In this document: positions 8,626 to 18,904 of the stretch, piece by piece | Position numbering within the stretch: position 1 is the stretch's first letter | How the letters are laid out: every line of letters begins with the position of its first letter | Made by a program: the position numbers and the translations under genes | DNA from: Chitinophaga pinensis | GTDB taxonomy: Bacteria > Bacteroidota > Bacteroidia > Flavobacteriales_D > Crocinitomicaceae | Assembly (NCBI GenBank): GCA_943324745.2 | Contig: CALPMT020000010.1 | Location: 1 to 64,000 of the forward strand | Direction: 5' to 3' | DNA: 64,000 nt | The notes under the pieces: model-generated | Told to the model about the DNA's origin: nothing | The model's database searches: none | Seen by the model: only the letters and a program-made list of their open reading frames with translations

Positions 8626-8982
8626 CAGCGTATTATATCCAGGATATTAGTTACTACTTCTCTAACACTTTACTACATTTGAAAAGAAACCTCACGTTGG
8701 GTGTTGGGTGTTTTGCCTCGGCTTCGCCCATCGCTAAAAGCACGGAACATGATCGCATCCACTATTTTCGGAAGAAGTATTTGAATGCGGAAAGCTCGGA
8801 AAATTCTGCCTTTGGCGAAACGAATAGTTCACGTAACGCAAAGCCCATAAACGTATATCTCAAAATAACGATGAACATACGAGTTAACACTCATGTATTA
8901 CAGAAAGAATATTTGTGGTCGAATCTTAGATTTAGTTAATCGAATCGCTTAATATTGTAGAACACCTTTTAATTAAAAAAAT
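8626..8982 (+). other. 357-base gap with dispersed repeat
   Basis: The gap holds the TAACAGCG core at the stop codon, a short hairpin TATCCAGGATA, the dispersed repeat at 8654-8739 and no gene I can support. An 86-codon frame at 8679-8939 runs through the repeat and is judged spurious. Confidence 0.5.
8654..8739 (+). repeat. Dispersed core repeat, copy 3 (long form)
   Basis: Begins CTACTTCTCTAAC, continues TTACTACATTTGAAAA, then GTGTTTTGCCTCGGC and CGCCCATCGCTAAAA. The copy at 10668-10757 matches over its full length; the copy at 187-227 matches only the second half, but closely. The attC-type right end is replaced here by a different sequence (CGGAACATGATCGC). Confidence 0.7.
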
Positions 8983-9219
8983 ATGAGTTGGTCAATTAAT
9001 AATAACAAGTTGGAAAAAGAATTTGTATTGAATTCATTTTCAGAAATAATAGAGAAGTTAAAAGAGGTATGCATCATAGCCGATTTATTAAATCACCATC
9101 CTAATTTTGAAGTATATGACTATAAAAAAATAAAATTCTCATTATGCACGCATGATCATGGAAATAAAGTTACAGAAAAGGACTATCTATTGGCGGAAAA
9201 ATTAGATCAGGTTTTTTAA
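8983..9219 (+). CDS. phhB: 4a-hydroxytetrahydrobiopterin dehydratase (pterin carbinolamine dehydratase)
   Basis: 78 residues with the family signature NHHPNFEVYDYKKIKFSL (about 37-54) and a following helix with KVTEKDYLLAEKLDQ. The enzyme dehydrates the 4a-carbinolamine left after aromatic amino acid hydroxylation, so that tetrahydrobiopterin can be recycled; the double histidine is catalytic in the family. It is shorter than the roughly 95-110 residues usual in bacteria, lacking part of the N-terminal strand. It is cytoplasmic. No phenylalanine hydroxylase gene is in the window. Confidence 0.8.
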   Translation: MSWSINNNKLEKEFVLNSFSEIIEKLKEVCIIADLLNHHPNFEVYDYKKIKFSLCTHDHGNKVTEKDYLLAEKLDQVF

Positions 9220-9329
9220 TTACAAGTTAATTATTACATTCAAATACATACCTTTAAAAAGACGAAACAACGTTTTGCTTAAATCGATGTTAGTGATCAT
9301 ATAAAATAGCTTAACACTAAAATAAAAAA

Positions 9330-9914
9330 ATGAAAACAGTAATAATTTCACTTGCAGTAATCGTAATCGCATTTACATTTGTCCAACTTAATTTTTCAAG
9401 AGATCAACGAAATATTGAAACCTATCCTTATGTAGTTACAAAAAAATATGATCGATTTGAAATAAGACGTTATGAAGCTACCTTATTTACATCCGTAAAA
9501 CTCTCCACAAAAGGATATAAAAATTCTTCTAGTAAAGGATTCTCTATTTTAGCGGGATATATTTTTGGAGCAAATGAACGAAATGAAAAAATAGCTATGA
9601 CTACCCCGGTGTCAATGTCATTAGATGACTCCATGACTATGATGTTTATGGTTCCCAAGAAATTCAATAAAGACATGCTTCCTAAACCTAATCAACCTGT
9701 TATAGAATTTAAGGAAGAACCCGCAAAACTTCTTGCTGCGATCACGTTTAAGGGTTGGGCTAACGATACTAAAATCGAAAAATATAAACAGGAATTAAAA
9801 GCCGCTTTAGATTCTGAAGGTATAGCATATTCGAATCAATTTTATTTTTTCGGCTATAATGCCCCCTACGAAGTTTTTAATCGGAAAAATGAAGTTTTAG
9901 TTGAATTGAACTAA
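9330..9914 (+). CDS. SOUL family haem-binding-like protein
   Basis: 194 residues with an N-terminal hydrophobic segment (about 4-20) that is a signal peptide or anchor. The SOUL pattern runs through the rest: YPYVVTKKYDRFEIRRYEA near residue 30, GFSILAGYIFGANERNEKIAMTTPV near 70-95, MFMVPKKF near 108, and a C-terminal YNAPYEVFNRKNEV. SOUL proteins of bacteria are thought to bind haem or related tetrapyrroles, but the physiological role is not settled. It is a single gene between the pterin dehydratase and an NAD(P)-binding protein on the same strand. Confidence 0.85.
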   Translation: MKTVIISLAVIVIAFTFVQLNFSRDQRNIETYPYVVTKKYDRFEIRRYEATLFTSVKLSTKGYKNSSSKGFSILAGYIFGANERNEKIAMTTPVSMSLDDSMTMMFMVPKKFNKDMLPKPNQPVIEFKEEPAKLLAAITFKGWANDTKIEKYKQELKAALDSEGIAYSNQFYFFGYNAPYEVFNRKNEVLVELN

Positions 9915-9987
9915 AAATTAAAGCATTCAGCGCTTAAAACCCGCTACTTTTCATATACTAAACGATAGACATCAATAAACAAATAAT

Positions 9988-10620
9988 ATGAATATTACGA
10001 TCATAGGAGCCTCAGCTGGAATAGGATTAGAAACAGTAAAAAGAGGATTAAATAGAAATCATTCAATAACGACCCTTTCGCGTTCTGAAATTGAAATAGC
10101 TGAAAAACAATCGATAAACGTACTACTTGGTGATGCAACCAATAAAGCTGACTTATTAAATTCAATCCAAAACGCAGAAGCGCTAATTATAACATTAGGG
10201 ACAGGAAAGAATATGAAAACTACGACGCTCTTTTCAGATTTTGCAAAATTGATAGTTGAGATTAATAGTGAGAAAAAAATAGACATTCCCGTTATTTTTG
10301 TGACTGGATTTGGAGCTGGAGCAAGTAAAAATTATGTTTCTTGGCTTGTAAAGCTGTTTTTAAAATACCTATTAAAAGACGTTTATGCTGACAAAACTAA
10401 AATGGAAGAAATTATTACTCATTCAGATCTGAATTGGACAGTGGTAAGGCCAGGAAGGTTATTAGATAAGGAATTGACTGAGAAATATAGGATTGAAAAC
10501 AAATTATTCAAAGGAATAAATATAGGAGGAATAAATAGAGCTGACGTAGCAGACTTTTTAATCAAACAAGCTGAAAAACAAACTGAATTAAAAAAATACA
10601 TAGCGATCTCTGAAAAATAA
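9988..10620 (+). CDS. NAD(P)-binding atypical short-chain dehydrogenase
   Basis: 210 residues. The N-terminus TIIGASAGIGLETVKRGL is a Rossmann dinucleotide-binding loop (GxxxGxG type), followed by LLGDATNKADL and NAEALIITLG. The C-terminal half has DLNWTVVRPGRLLD, typical of the NAD(P)H-binding, biliverdin-reductase-like atypical SDR group. The classical YxxxK catalytic pair is not evident, so it may be a reductase of the atypical type or a redox sensor. The substrate is unknown. Confidence 0.75.
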   Translation: MNITIIGASAGIGLETVKRGLNRNHSITTLSRSEIEIAEKQSINVLLGDATNKADLLNSIQNAEALIITLGTGKNMKTTTLFSDFAKLIVEINSEKKIDIPVIFVTGFGAGASKNYVSWLVKLFLKYLLKDVYADKTKMEEIITHSDLNWTVVRPGRLLDKELTEKYRIENKLFKGINIGGINRADVADFLIKQAEKQTELKKYIAISEK

Positions 10621-10667
10621 AAGAAATGCGGAAACGCAAAAACACCTTAGCACAAGGCTCTTATGCC

Positions 10668-10757
10668 CTACTTCTCTAACTAATTACTACATTTGAAAAT
10701 AAATATCGTTTCGTGTTTTGAGTGTTATGTTACCGTATCACCCATCGCGTATTAAAA
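10668..10757 (+). repeat. Dispersed core repeat, copy 4 (long form)
   Basis: Matches the copy at 8654 from CTACTTCTCTAAC through TACTACATTTGAAAA to CACCCATCGCG, with scattered substitutions. It lies just before the methyltransferase at 10782. A reading frame of that gene can be extended back into the repeat, which is why the internal ATG is preferred. Confidence 0.7.
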
Positions 10758-10781
10758 AAATTAAACAAACGAATAAAAAAT

Positions 10782-11867
10782 ATGATCGGATTATTATTAA
10801 AAAAACTGAAAATACCTGCTCAATTTGTTGCTGAAAATGTAATACGAACGGAAAATTGCAGATTGTGTGGTGAAAAACATGGTAAACTAATATCCGTTGT
10901 TGATTATTGGGATATTAAGACATCCTCCATCATTAAATGTGAAAAATGTGGTTTGTCTCAGCTTGACCCGATGTTGACAGATGCAGAAACTTCAAAAGGT
11001 TGTTTAGCATATTACATTGAAGAATCTCTTAGATGTTCGTTACATGAGCAGAAGCGAAACTTGTTGAGAAATTTTAGACGAGGTGTAGTTTTTGCATATT
11101 CGCTTAAAAAAAGAAATATAGTACCTGAAAACATTTTAGAATTTGGACCGGGTTCTGGTTATTTTTTACAAGGCATTAAATTCGTATTCCCAAAAATAAA
11201 AATTACAGTGTTAGATATCAATCAAGAAATTCTTACACTCAATGAAAAGCATCATCAATACGAAACAATTAAAGCTACACCAGAAAAACATATTGAAGAA
11301 CTAAAAAACAAATTTGACTTAATTATCGCAAGGGATATTATTGAACATGTTTCTGATATTTCAAAAATGTTACAAAATGTGTATTATTATTCTAAACCGA
11401 ATGGTTTATTTCACTTCATTACACCAAATGGTCACGAAGATGTCTGGAAACATTATTTGACATATAAATTTAAAAAACAAAACTCAGAGCTTCTTATAAA
11501 TCATGTTAATTATTTTGACGGGAAAGGACTTTTGGAACATTTGCAGCAACATCAATTTTCCAACGTCGAATATTATACATATTCCTTAAAATCGACAAGG
11601 AAAGGATATGGTTGGAAAGAAAAAACGAAGTTAATGTCAACTGTTTCAACCAAGAAAGAATCAGATACTTATATCAATGATAAAATTTCTGAACTTCAAA
11701 ATGACGATTTTAACAAAGAAGAAATACTAAGTACTTGGTATATTAATGACAAGACTAAATTTTTCACCTATTTGGTCTGTTTGTACCACCAATCAAAACT
11801 TTTTAAAGTGAATCCAATACACAATATTGGTCACGAAATTCATGGATTGTTTAAAATAAAAAAATAA
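10782..11867 (+). CDS. SAM-dependent methyltransferase with N-terminal zinc ribbon
   Basis: 361 residues from the ATG at 10782; an upstream in-frame ATG at 10722 is inside the dispersed repeat and is rejected. CRLCGEKHG and IKCEKCGLSQLDP (about 24-60) form a four-cysteine zinc-binding module. ENILEFGPGSGYFL (about 118-131) is the SAM-binding motif I of class I methyltransferases, followed by ARDIIEHV. The target is unknown; enzymes with this layout often act on sugars or other small metabolites. The gene at 18892 has the same layout. The next gene starts 6 bases on, so the two are likely co-transcribed. Confidence 0.75.
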   Translation: MIGLLLKKLKIPAQFVAENVIRTENCRLCGEKHGKLISVVDYWDIKTSSIIKCEKCGLSQLDPMLTDAETSKGCLAYYIEESLRCSLHEQKRNLLRNFRRGVVFAYSLKKRNIVPENILEFGPGSGYFLQGIKFVFPKIKITVLDINQEILTLNEKHHQYETIKATPEKHIEELKNKFDLIIARDIIEHVSDISKMLQNVYYYSKPNGLFHFITPNGHEDVWKHYLTYKFKKQNSELLINHVNYFDGKGLLEHLQQHQFSNVEYYTYSLKSTRKGYGWKEKTKLMSTVSTKKESDTYINDKISELQNDDFNKEEILSTWYINDKTKFFTYLVCLYHQSKLFKVNPIHNIGHEIHGLFKIKK

Positions 11868-11873
11868 AAAATT

Positions 11874-12710
11874 ATGAAAAAATTAATTGTTCTTTTACAA
11901 GTCACTTTGGTGTCATTTTTGATCAATAGTCAAATTACGCTTGAAAAATCCTATTCAGATAATCAAGGTCTTTCTATTATAAAACTTGAAAAATCAGGTT
12001 ATAAATATTCCCAATATGATCTTCAAAATAAAATTTTAAAATTGTATAATTTAGATCATACCATTTTTAAAACTATTAATTTACCTACACTACCTCAAGA
12101 ATACGGTACAGATGGATCAATTACATATATTTCCGAAACTCTATTTAATACAGATAATAAAGTAGAATTGCTCGTTTATTCGGATAGTTGGGGACCAAAA
12201 TCATCCAACCAAAATTCAGGATCTTTAAAGGTAATTAATGAAGATGGGACCGTCATATTTAATGGAGATTCTATGCGCGTAGTGGAAAATAGATCCACTA
12301 ATTTATATGGCTATAATGATAATAGTCAATTTATTTATAATACTACCAATGGGACTAAAATGATTTTATGGTCGTACAAAAAAGCGGATACAGGATTTAA
12401 AGTTTTTTCGTTACCCGGTACATTAATCGCTTCATTGAATGAAACAACTATCGAACAAAAAAACAGTTATTTACCTTACCCTAATCCAACAAATTCATAC
12501 TTAACAATCCCTTATGAACTTACTAAGTCAAACGATGGATTACTTACTATTTATGATGCACATGGAAGACAAATAGAGCTATTACAAATTGACAATAATT
12601 TTAAAAATGTTTTTATCGATATTAGTAAATTTCAAAATGGATATTACAACTATACTATCAGTAACAAAGAGGAAATCATTGACAAAGGGAAATTTCTAGT
12701 TAGTAAATAA
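11874..12710 (+). CDS. T9SS-secreted protein of unknown function
   Basis: 278 residues. Signal peptide about 1-20 (SFLINSQ), then a beta-rich region without a recognised domain: KLEKSGYKYSQYDLQNK, TIFKTINLPTLPQEYG, and SLPGTLIASL. The repeated short strands could be a partial beta propeller, but this is a guess. A type IX sorting domain occupies about 200-278 (YPNPTNSYLTIPY, LLTIYDAHGRQI, FQNGYYNYTI). The stop overlaps TAACAGG and starts the next attC-like site. It follows the methyltransferase at 6 bases. Confidence 0.65.
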   Translation: MKKLIVLLQVTLVSFLINSQITLEKSYSDNQGLSIIKLEKSGYKYSQYDLQNKILKLYNLDHTIFKTINLPTLPQEYGTDGSITYISETLFNTDNKVELLVYSDSWGPKSSNQNSGSLKVINEDGTVIFNGDSMRVVENRSTNLYGYNDNSQFIYNTTNGTKMILWSYKKADTGFKVFSLPGTLIASLNETTIEQKNSYLPYPNPTNSYLTIPYELTKSNDGLLTIYDAHGRQIELLQIDNNFKNVFIDISKFQNGYYNYTISNKEEIIDKGKFLVSK

Positions 12711-12831
12711 CAGGTTCAATCAAACGAAAAAAAGATAAAAAATCTGTTATATCAGCAAGTTAAACTTTTATGAAGTAGTTAATTTGCAAGCAAAAAAACC
12801 TCATCATGTGGGCACATGAAGAACGTTATAC
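12705..12831 (+). repeat. attC-like site K
   Basis: The left core TAACAGG coincides with the stop codon at 12708. The right core GTTATAC lies at 12825-12831. Near the right end the perfect hairpin CATGTG-GG-CACATG stands just inside the core. Pairing of the outer ends is limited to TAAC/GTTA and flanking bases, so this site is weaker in structure than site G. Confidence 0.45.
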
Positions 12832-13062
12832 ATACATTTAGAATAACTAAGGAATGATCTGGAGTCGTAATAATTAATATTGAAGCATCATTCATAAATT
12901 AATAGTATATAACTAGTCTTTTATATTTAAAATTCGTATCATTATCGATAATATATATTTAGCCACTTGATTTACAGGTATTAATATTAAAAAAACACGT
13001 TTTTTGTATTAAAAGAGTATCCTGAAAATCAAAAAAACACAAACAATTTAAAAAAAAATTAG
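12832..13062 (+). other. AT-rich stretch after site K
   Basis: With site K this forms a 352-base gap without a gene. It is extremely AT-rich, shows no reading frame of interest, and probably carries the promoter of the gene at 13063, though no clear -33/-7 pair was found. Confidence 0.4.
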
Positions 13063-13446
13063 ATGAAAAAATTAATGATTTTATCCACAATGTTACTGTC
13101 ATTTGGATTTGCTAATTCTCAAACTATTTGGACGAGTGAAACGAAATTAAAGGGAACCGTTGGTAAACAAAACATAATGATGACGTTGGCTATTCCTTTT
13201 GGTGGAGCTAGTTCTTGTACTGTAGTCGGTGAATATTACTATGCAAGTATAAAAAAGAATATAAATTTGTGTTCAGAGGATGATGAAAAAATCATCGAAC
13301 AATTTGATGGTAAAGAGACAGGCTATTTTATTTTAAAAGACTGGGACAAGAAAATAGGTCAACAAATAGTTGGTACATGGTATTCAATGGACGGGAAAAA
13401 AAGCTACCCTGTTACTTTGAAAGTAATTGGGAAAGGCAAAAATTAA
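13063..13446 (+). CDS. Small exported beta-domain protein
   Basis: 127 residues with a clear signal peptide (1-19, SFGFANSQ). The mature part reads like a small antiparallel beta barrel: KGTVGKQNIMMTLAI, VVGEYYYASIKKNINL, GYFILKDWDKKIGQQIVGTW. This layout (glycine turn, a strand of methionine and leucine, then GYYYY, then GTW) recurs in exported Bacteroidota proteins of unknown role. The protein at 4984 seems related in the first strands. Cysteines at CTVV and LCSED may form one disulphide. No function assigned. Confidence 0.55.
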   Translation: MKKLMILSTMLLSFGFANSQTIWTSETKLKGTVGKQNIMMTLAIPFGGASSCTVVGEYYYASIKKNINLCSEDDEKIIEQFDGKETGYFILKDWDKKIGQQIVGTWYSMDGKKSYPVTLKVIGKGKN

Positions 13447-13677
13447 AGAGTCTCCTTTTACACATAAAATCAAGGATATAGATGTGACTTTACATCATAT
13501 TTCGATTTTATAAAACTCATTATCAACGAGTAAAGATAAACGATATAGCGGTTAAAGGCAGACGAACCATCTTTTAATGCAACATATTATCGAAAAAGTG
13601 GAGTACGAAAAGCATTGTGAAAAACAGTGGAAATGAGAATATAAACAAGAATAGAAATAACAATAAAAAAGAATTAA

Positions 13678-14433
13678 ATGAAAAAAACAGTAACAATTTT
13701 AGGCGTAGTATTGATGACCTCCCTTATTTTAGAAAGTTGTGGAGATGTTTCTAAACCAGAAAAAGTAGTTTCACCCGCGAAAGTCGAAGAATCTATTGTT
13801 GATTCTACTACTGTTTCGGAGCCAATCATAACAGTTCCTACTATAAAAATAGGTCAACAAGAATGGATGGCTAATGATATTAATACCACCACTTACAACA
13901 ATGGTGATCCTATCAATGAGGCTAAAAGTGAAACGAAGTGGAAAGATTTTAATGCTAAAAAATTAGGTTGTTTCCGCAAACTGAATAATGGAACCTTTGT
14001 TTATAATGGGTATGCGGTCAACGATGAACGAGGAATAGTACCTTCAGGTTTTGTAATACCAAATTATGAACAATTTAACAAATTGATGACTTTTTTGGGT
14101 GGTGGAGATTCTCAATCAGGTAAAGCCACAAAATCTCTAGCTATCTATTCTATTTTTATTGACGAATGGGTTGGAGATCAAGAAACTGGAGGACTTGAAA
14201 CACTTGAAATAAAAAGTAATGGAAACTCAGGATTCAAAGCAAAAAGTGGAGGTTATGTGTATGATAATGGCGCTTTAGAAACTGAAGGAAATTGTTCTTA
14301 TTGGTGGACATCCTCCTCAGAAGGTGCTAACAAAACAGTGGTAGATATTGGTTACTGTTCTCAAGATCTAGGAGGTGGTAAAGGAAGTTATCCATCAACC
14401 TACGGATTTGCTGTGCGTGCATTAAAAAAATAA
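13678..14433 (+). CDS. FISUMP-domain lipoprotein
   Basis: 251 residues. Lipoprotein signal with the cysteine at residue 21 (LILESCGD). After a linker, residues about 58-250 form a FISUMP domain (Fibrobacter succinogenes major paralogous domain): IGQQEWMANDINTTTYNNGD, YNGYAVNDERGIVPSGFVIP, FNKLMTFLGGG, CSYWWTSSS, and a terminal YGFAVRALK. Such domains occur on Bacteroidota surface proteins; the role is not established. The stop overlaps TAACACC, the left end of the attC-like site at 14431. Confidence 0.8.
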   Translation: MKKTVTILGVVLMTSLILESCGDVSKPEKVVSPAKVEESIVDSTTVSEPIITVPTIKIGQQEWMANDINTTTYNNGDPINEAKSETKWKDFNAKKLGCFRKLNNGTFVYNGYAVNDERGIVPSGFVIPNYEQFNKLMTFLGGGDSQSGKATKSLAIYSIFIDEWVGDQETGGLETLEIKSNGNSGFKAKSGGYVYDNGALETEGNCSYWWTSSSEGANKTVVDIGYCSQDLGGGKGSYPSTYGFAVRALKK

Positions 14434-14552
14434 CACCTATTTATATCAGCATTTACAAGAAATTGGCGATTCATAAGTTGAATCAATAGTAAGCGTAGGC
14501 TTTCAGAAAGTTTAGCAGGTTGAATTTGCCAACTTCTTGTACCCAATTATAC
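14431..14552 (+). repeat. attC-like site L
   Basis: The strongest internal arms of the region: TACAAGAAATTGGCG (14454-14468) and TGCCAACTTCTTGTA (14527-14541) are complementary at 13 of 15 positions. The outer left core TAACACC is the stop codon of the FISUMP gene and the outer right core is ATTATAC (14546-14552). A -7-like TAACTTTG at 14564-14571 follows and may drive the next gene. Confidence 0.5.
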
Positions 14553-14591
14553 AATAAGTACATTAACTTTGTAATTTACTAACTATTTACA

Positions 14592-15029
14592 ATGATACGT
14601 TTAACGCTACTATTCTTAATGTTCCCTTTGCTAAGCTTTACACAAGTAAATCAATCAATTGATTCAAACATTAGCCAACTAATTAATTACAAAACTATTA
14701 CATCTAAAAGTTTTATAAAATTAGGATGGAAATCGAGCAATATTTCGCTTTTCATTTGGGACGGCTCAAATGAAGACAACGACATCATCACCATATTTTA
14801 TGATAATCAACCGATTTTAGAAAATTTTGTCATCAAAAACAAAAAAACATTAATTGAGCTCCCATTTTCAGAGGTAGAAAGTGCTAAATTAAAATTTACT
14901 GCTATATCTACAGGAAGCGAGGGTAAAAACACCGTAAATATTATCTTTATCGATGATAATGTTATTTCTCCGTTTGTTTCCGTTTTAGACAAAAACGAAT
15001 CAATAGTTATTAATATCAACAAAAAATAA
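14592..15029 (+). CDS. Exported hypothetical protein
   Basis: 145 residues with a signal peptide (1-18, LLSFTQ). The mature part is beta-rich: SFIKLGWKSSNISLFIWDG, DNDIITIFYDNQPILENFVI, AKLKFTAISTGSEGKNTVNIIFIDDN. The series of short strands with a WDG and a final IDD resembles an Ig-like or jelly-roll fold, which is a guess. The stop codon is part of TAACAACGAGC, but the next gene lies on the other strand 23 bases on, so no full attC-like site can follow. This is the right-hand end of the plus-strand array. Confidence 0.5.
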   Translation: MIRLTLLFLMFPLLSFTQVNQSIDSNISQLINYKTITSKSFIKLGWKSSNISLFIWDGSNEDNDIITIFYDNQPILENFVIKNKKTLIELPFSEVESAKLKFTAISTGSEGKNTVNIIFIDDNVISPFVSVLDKNESIVININKK

Positions 15030-15052
15030 CAACGAGCTTATAAAAATTGTCA

Positions 15053-15439
15053 TTATTGACCAATCGTTTTTCCGTCAACAAAATGTACTTTTTGGATTTT
15101 GATCACCACTTTCGAAGCGTTTTTTATCCAAGCAGTTTCTAGATCTTGTGTGGTTTTTCCGCTTTTGATAGGTTGAATAAAATTTCCAGAACTCCAAGTC
15201 CCTTCAGATTCTCCTTTGTACTCATCAAAATTATCGTAAAAAAACGCCTTCCATTTAAGTGCATCAACTTCGCTTTTACCATTATTTTTAAACTCGACAT
15301 AATACCCGACATTTTTTCCTAATACACTTTGCGAGTAGGCTTTGACAACTGTAACATTTCCTAGTCCTTTGTGTTTAGTAGTATCTTTTACAAAAGAAAA
15401 AAGCAAAAAAGGCAAAAGCAACATTAAACTAATTTTCAT
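15053..15439 (-). CDS. Exported hypothetical protein
   Basis: 128 residues from the start at 15439, chosen because MKISLMLLLPFLLFSF is then the signal peptide; an upstream start at 15463 adds eight residues. The mature part has alternating strands (VTVVKAYSQSVLGKNVGYYVEFKNNG, KWKAFFYDNFDEYKG, KVVIKIQKVHFVDGKT), like the FxLYD-type immunoglobulin-like domains of exported proteins; this is a weak resemblance. It converges on the gene at 14592 and marks the boundary of the cassette-like region. Confidence 0.55.
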   Translation of the reverse strand: MKISLMLLLPFLLFSFVKDTTKHKGLGNVTVVKAYSQSVLGKNVGYYVEFKNNGKSEVDALKWKAFFYDNFDEYKGESEGTWSSGNFIQPIKSGKTTQDLETAWIKNASKVVIKIQKVHFVDGKTIGQ

Positions 15440-15613
15440 ACAATTCAAAAAAAAATTAAACAATAATTAGTTAAAAATACGTTTTATTTCTCATCAAACA
15501 ACTGCATTTAACCTTCAAATTTCTCCAAGCTTTTTTACAATTAATCTTTTTTCCACGTGAAATATTTAATTAACTTTAAAGTATGTCTTATATGCATTAT
15601 ACAATTAAAATAA

Positions 15614-17743
<2,130 letters not shown>

Positions 17744-17763
<20 letters not shown>

Positions 17764-18904
17764 TATTGCTATTATAGGGGCTGGGGCTGCTGGGCTGCAT
17801 TTGGCATTAGCCATAAAAAAAGAATCGTTTTTTACGAATAAACGTATCTTGATTATAGAAAAATCGGCTAAAGACCAAAATGACCGAACATGGTGTTTTT
17901 GGGAAAAAGGGAATGGATTATGGGAGGATATTGTTACTAAACAATGGTCACGTGGTCATTTTTTTACAGCAAACAAATCTATTCCATTAGCGCTAGCACC
18001 CTATCGCTATAAAATGATAAAAGCAATTGATTTTTATCGATATGCAAAAGATGAAATTGCATCAAGTTCCATTTTTACATGGGTAGCGGATGATGTGCTT
18101 TCGGTAGAAACAGCTGCAACAATTTCTATAAAAGGCGCTAAAGCTACCTACAGTGCAGAATCTGTTTTTGACAGTCGCATCCCTGAAGAATTTCATGCAA
18201 CAGACGATCCATACACACGACTTTTACAACATTTCAAAGGATGGATTATTCGCACAGAAGAAGATACTTTTGATCCTGAACAATTTACGATGATGGACTT
18301 TAGACTACTTCAACCTAAGACTTGCAGTTTTACCTACGTGCTTCCCTTAAATAAACGAGAAGCATTGGTTGAATTCACCTTATTTTCAGGGAATTTACTC
18401 CAAGAAGACGCCTATGATACGATGATAAAAACATACGTTAGCGATATCTTAAAAATAGCCGACTATACCATTATAGAACAAGAAAAAGGAGTGATTCCGA
18501 TGAGTGATTTTCCGTTCGAAAAATATTCCATTGGAAAACACATTCGCATTGGTACAGGGGGTGGATGGGTAAAACCTACTACGGGTTATTCCTTTAAAAA
18601 TTGTGAACGCAATGCTCGAAAAATTGTTGAAAATTTAAAGCTAGGTAGAAAGGCAAACGATGGATTAATTTCAAAAAAATTCCGCTTATACGACTCCTTG
18701 TTTTTAGATATCTTGAACCATAAAAACTATATGGGCCCTGCATTATTTGAAACGATGTATTCCAAAATTCCGGTTCAAAAAATATTTGCATTTCTCGATG
18801 ACGAAACAAATTTCAAGGAGGATTTGGGCATTATGTCGAAGTTTCGTTCCAAACATTTCATACAAGCATTTATGAATTATATTACAAGATCATGGAATAC
18901 GTAA
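17744..18904 (+). CDS. crtY: Lycopene cyclase (CrtY family)
   Basis: 386 residues from the ATG at 17744, which starts directly before the FAD-binding motif DIAIIGAGAAGLHLALAI; a longer frame from 17669 lies wholly inside cruF. Family marks are DRTWCFWEKG (about 47-56), PYRYKMIKAIDFYRYA and QPKTCSFTYVLPL, GTGGGWVKPTTGYSF. The enzyme forms the beta ring at an end of lycopene. With CruF acting at the other end a one-ring carotenoid is expected. It overlaps cruF by 20 and the methyltransferase by 13 bases. Confidence 0.85.

Noticed and set aside
8679-8939. An 86-codon frame as a gene
   Set aside because: It runs through the dispersed repeat found in three other gaps, and its product looks like translated non-coding sequence with no signal or domain.
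10722-10781. N-terminal extension of the methyltransferase
   Set aside because: These bases belong to the dispersed repeat; the ATG at 10782 starts a normal product.
15549-15564. A parS-like site (TTTTCCACGTGAAATA)
   Set aside because: It matches the ParB consensus at 13 of 16 positions, but a match this loose is expected by chance about once in several windows of this size, and no par genes are near.
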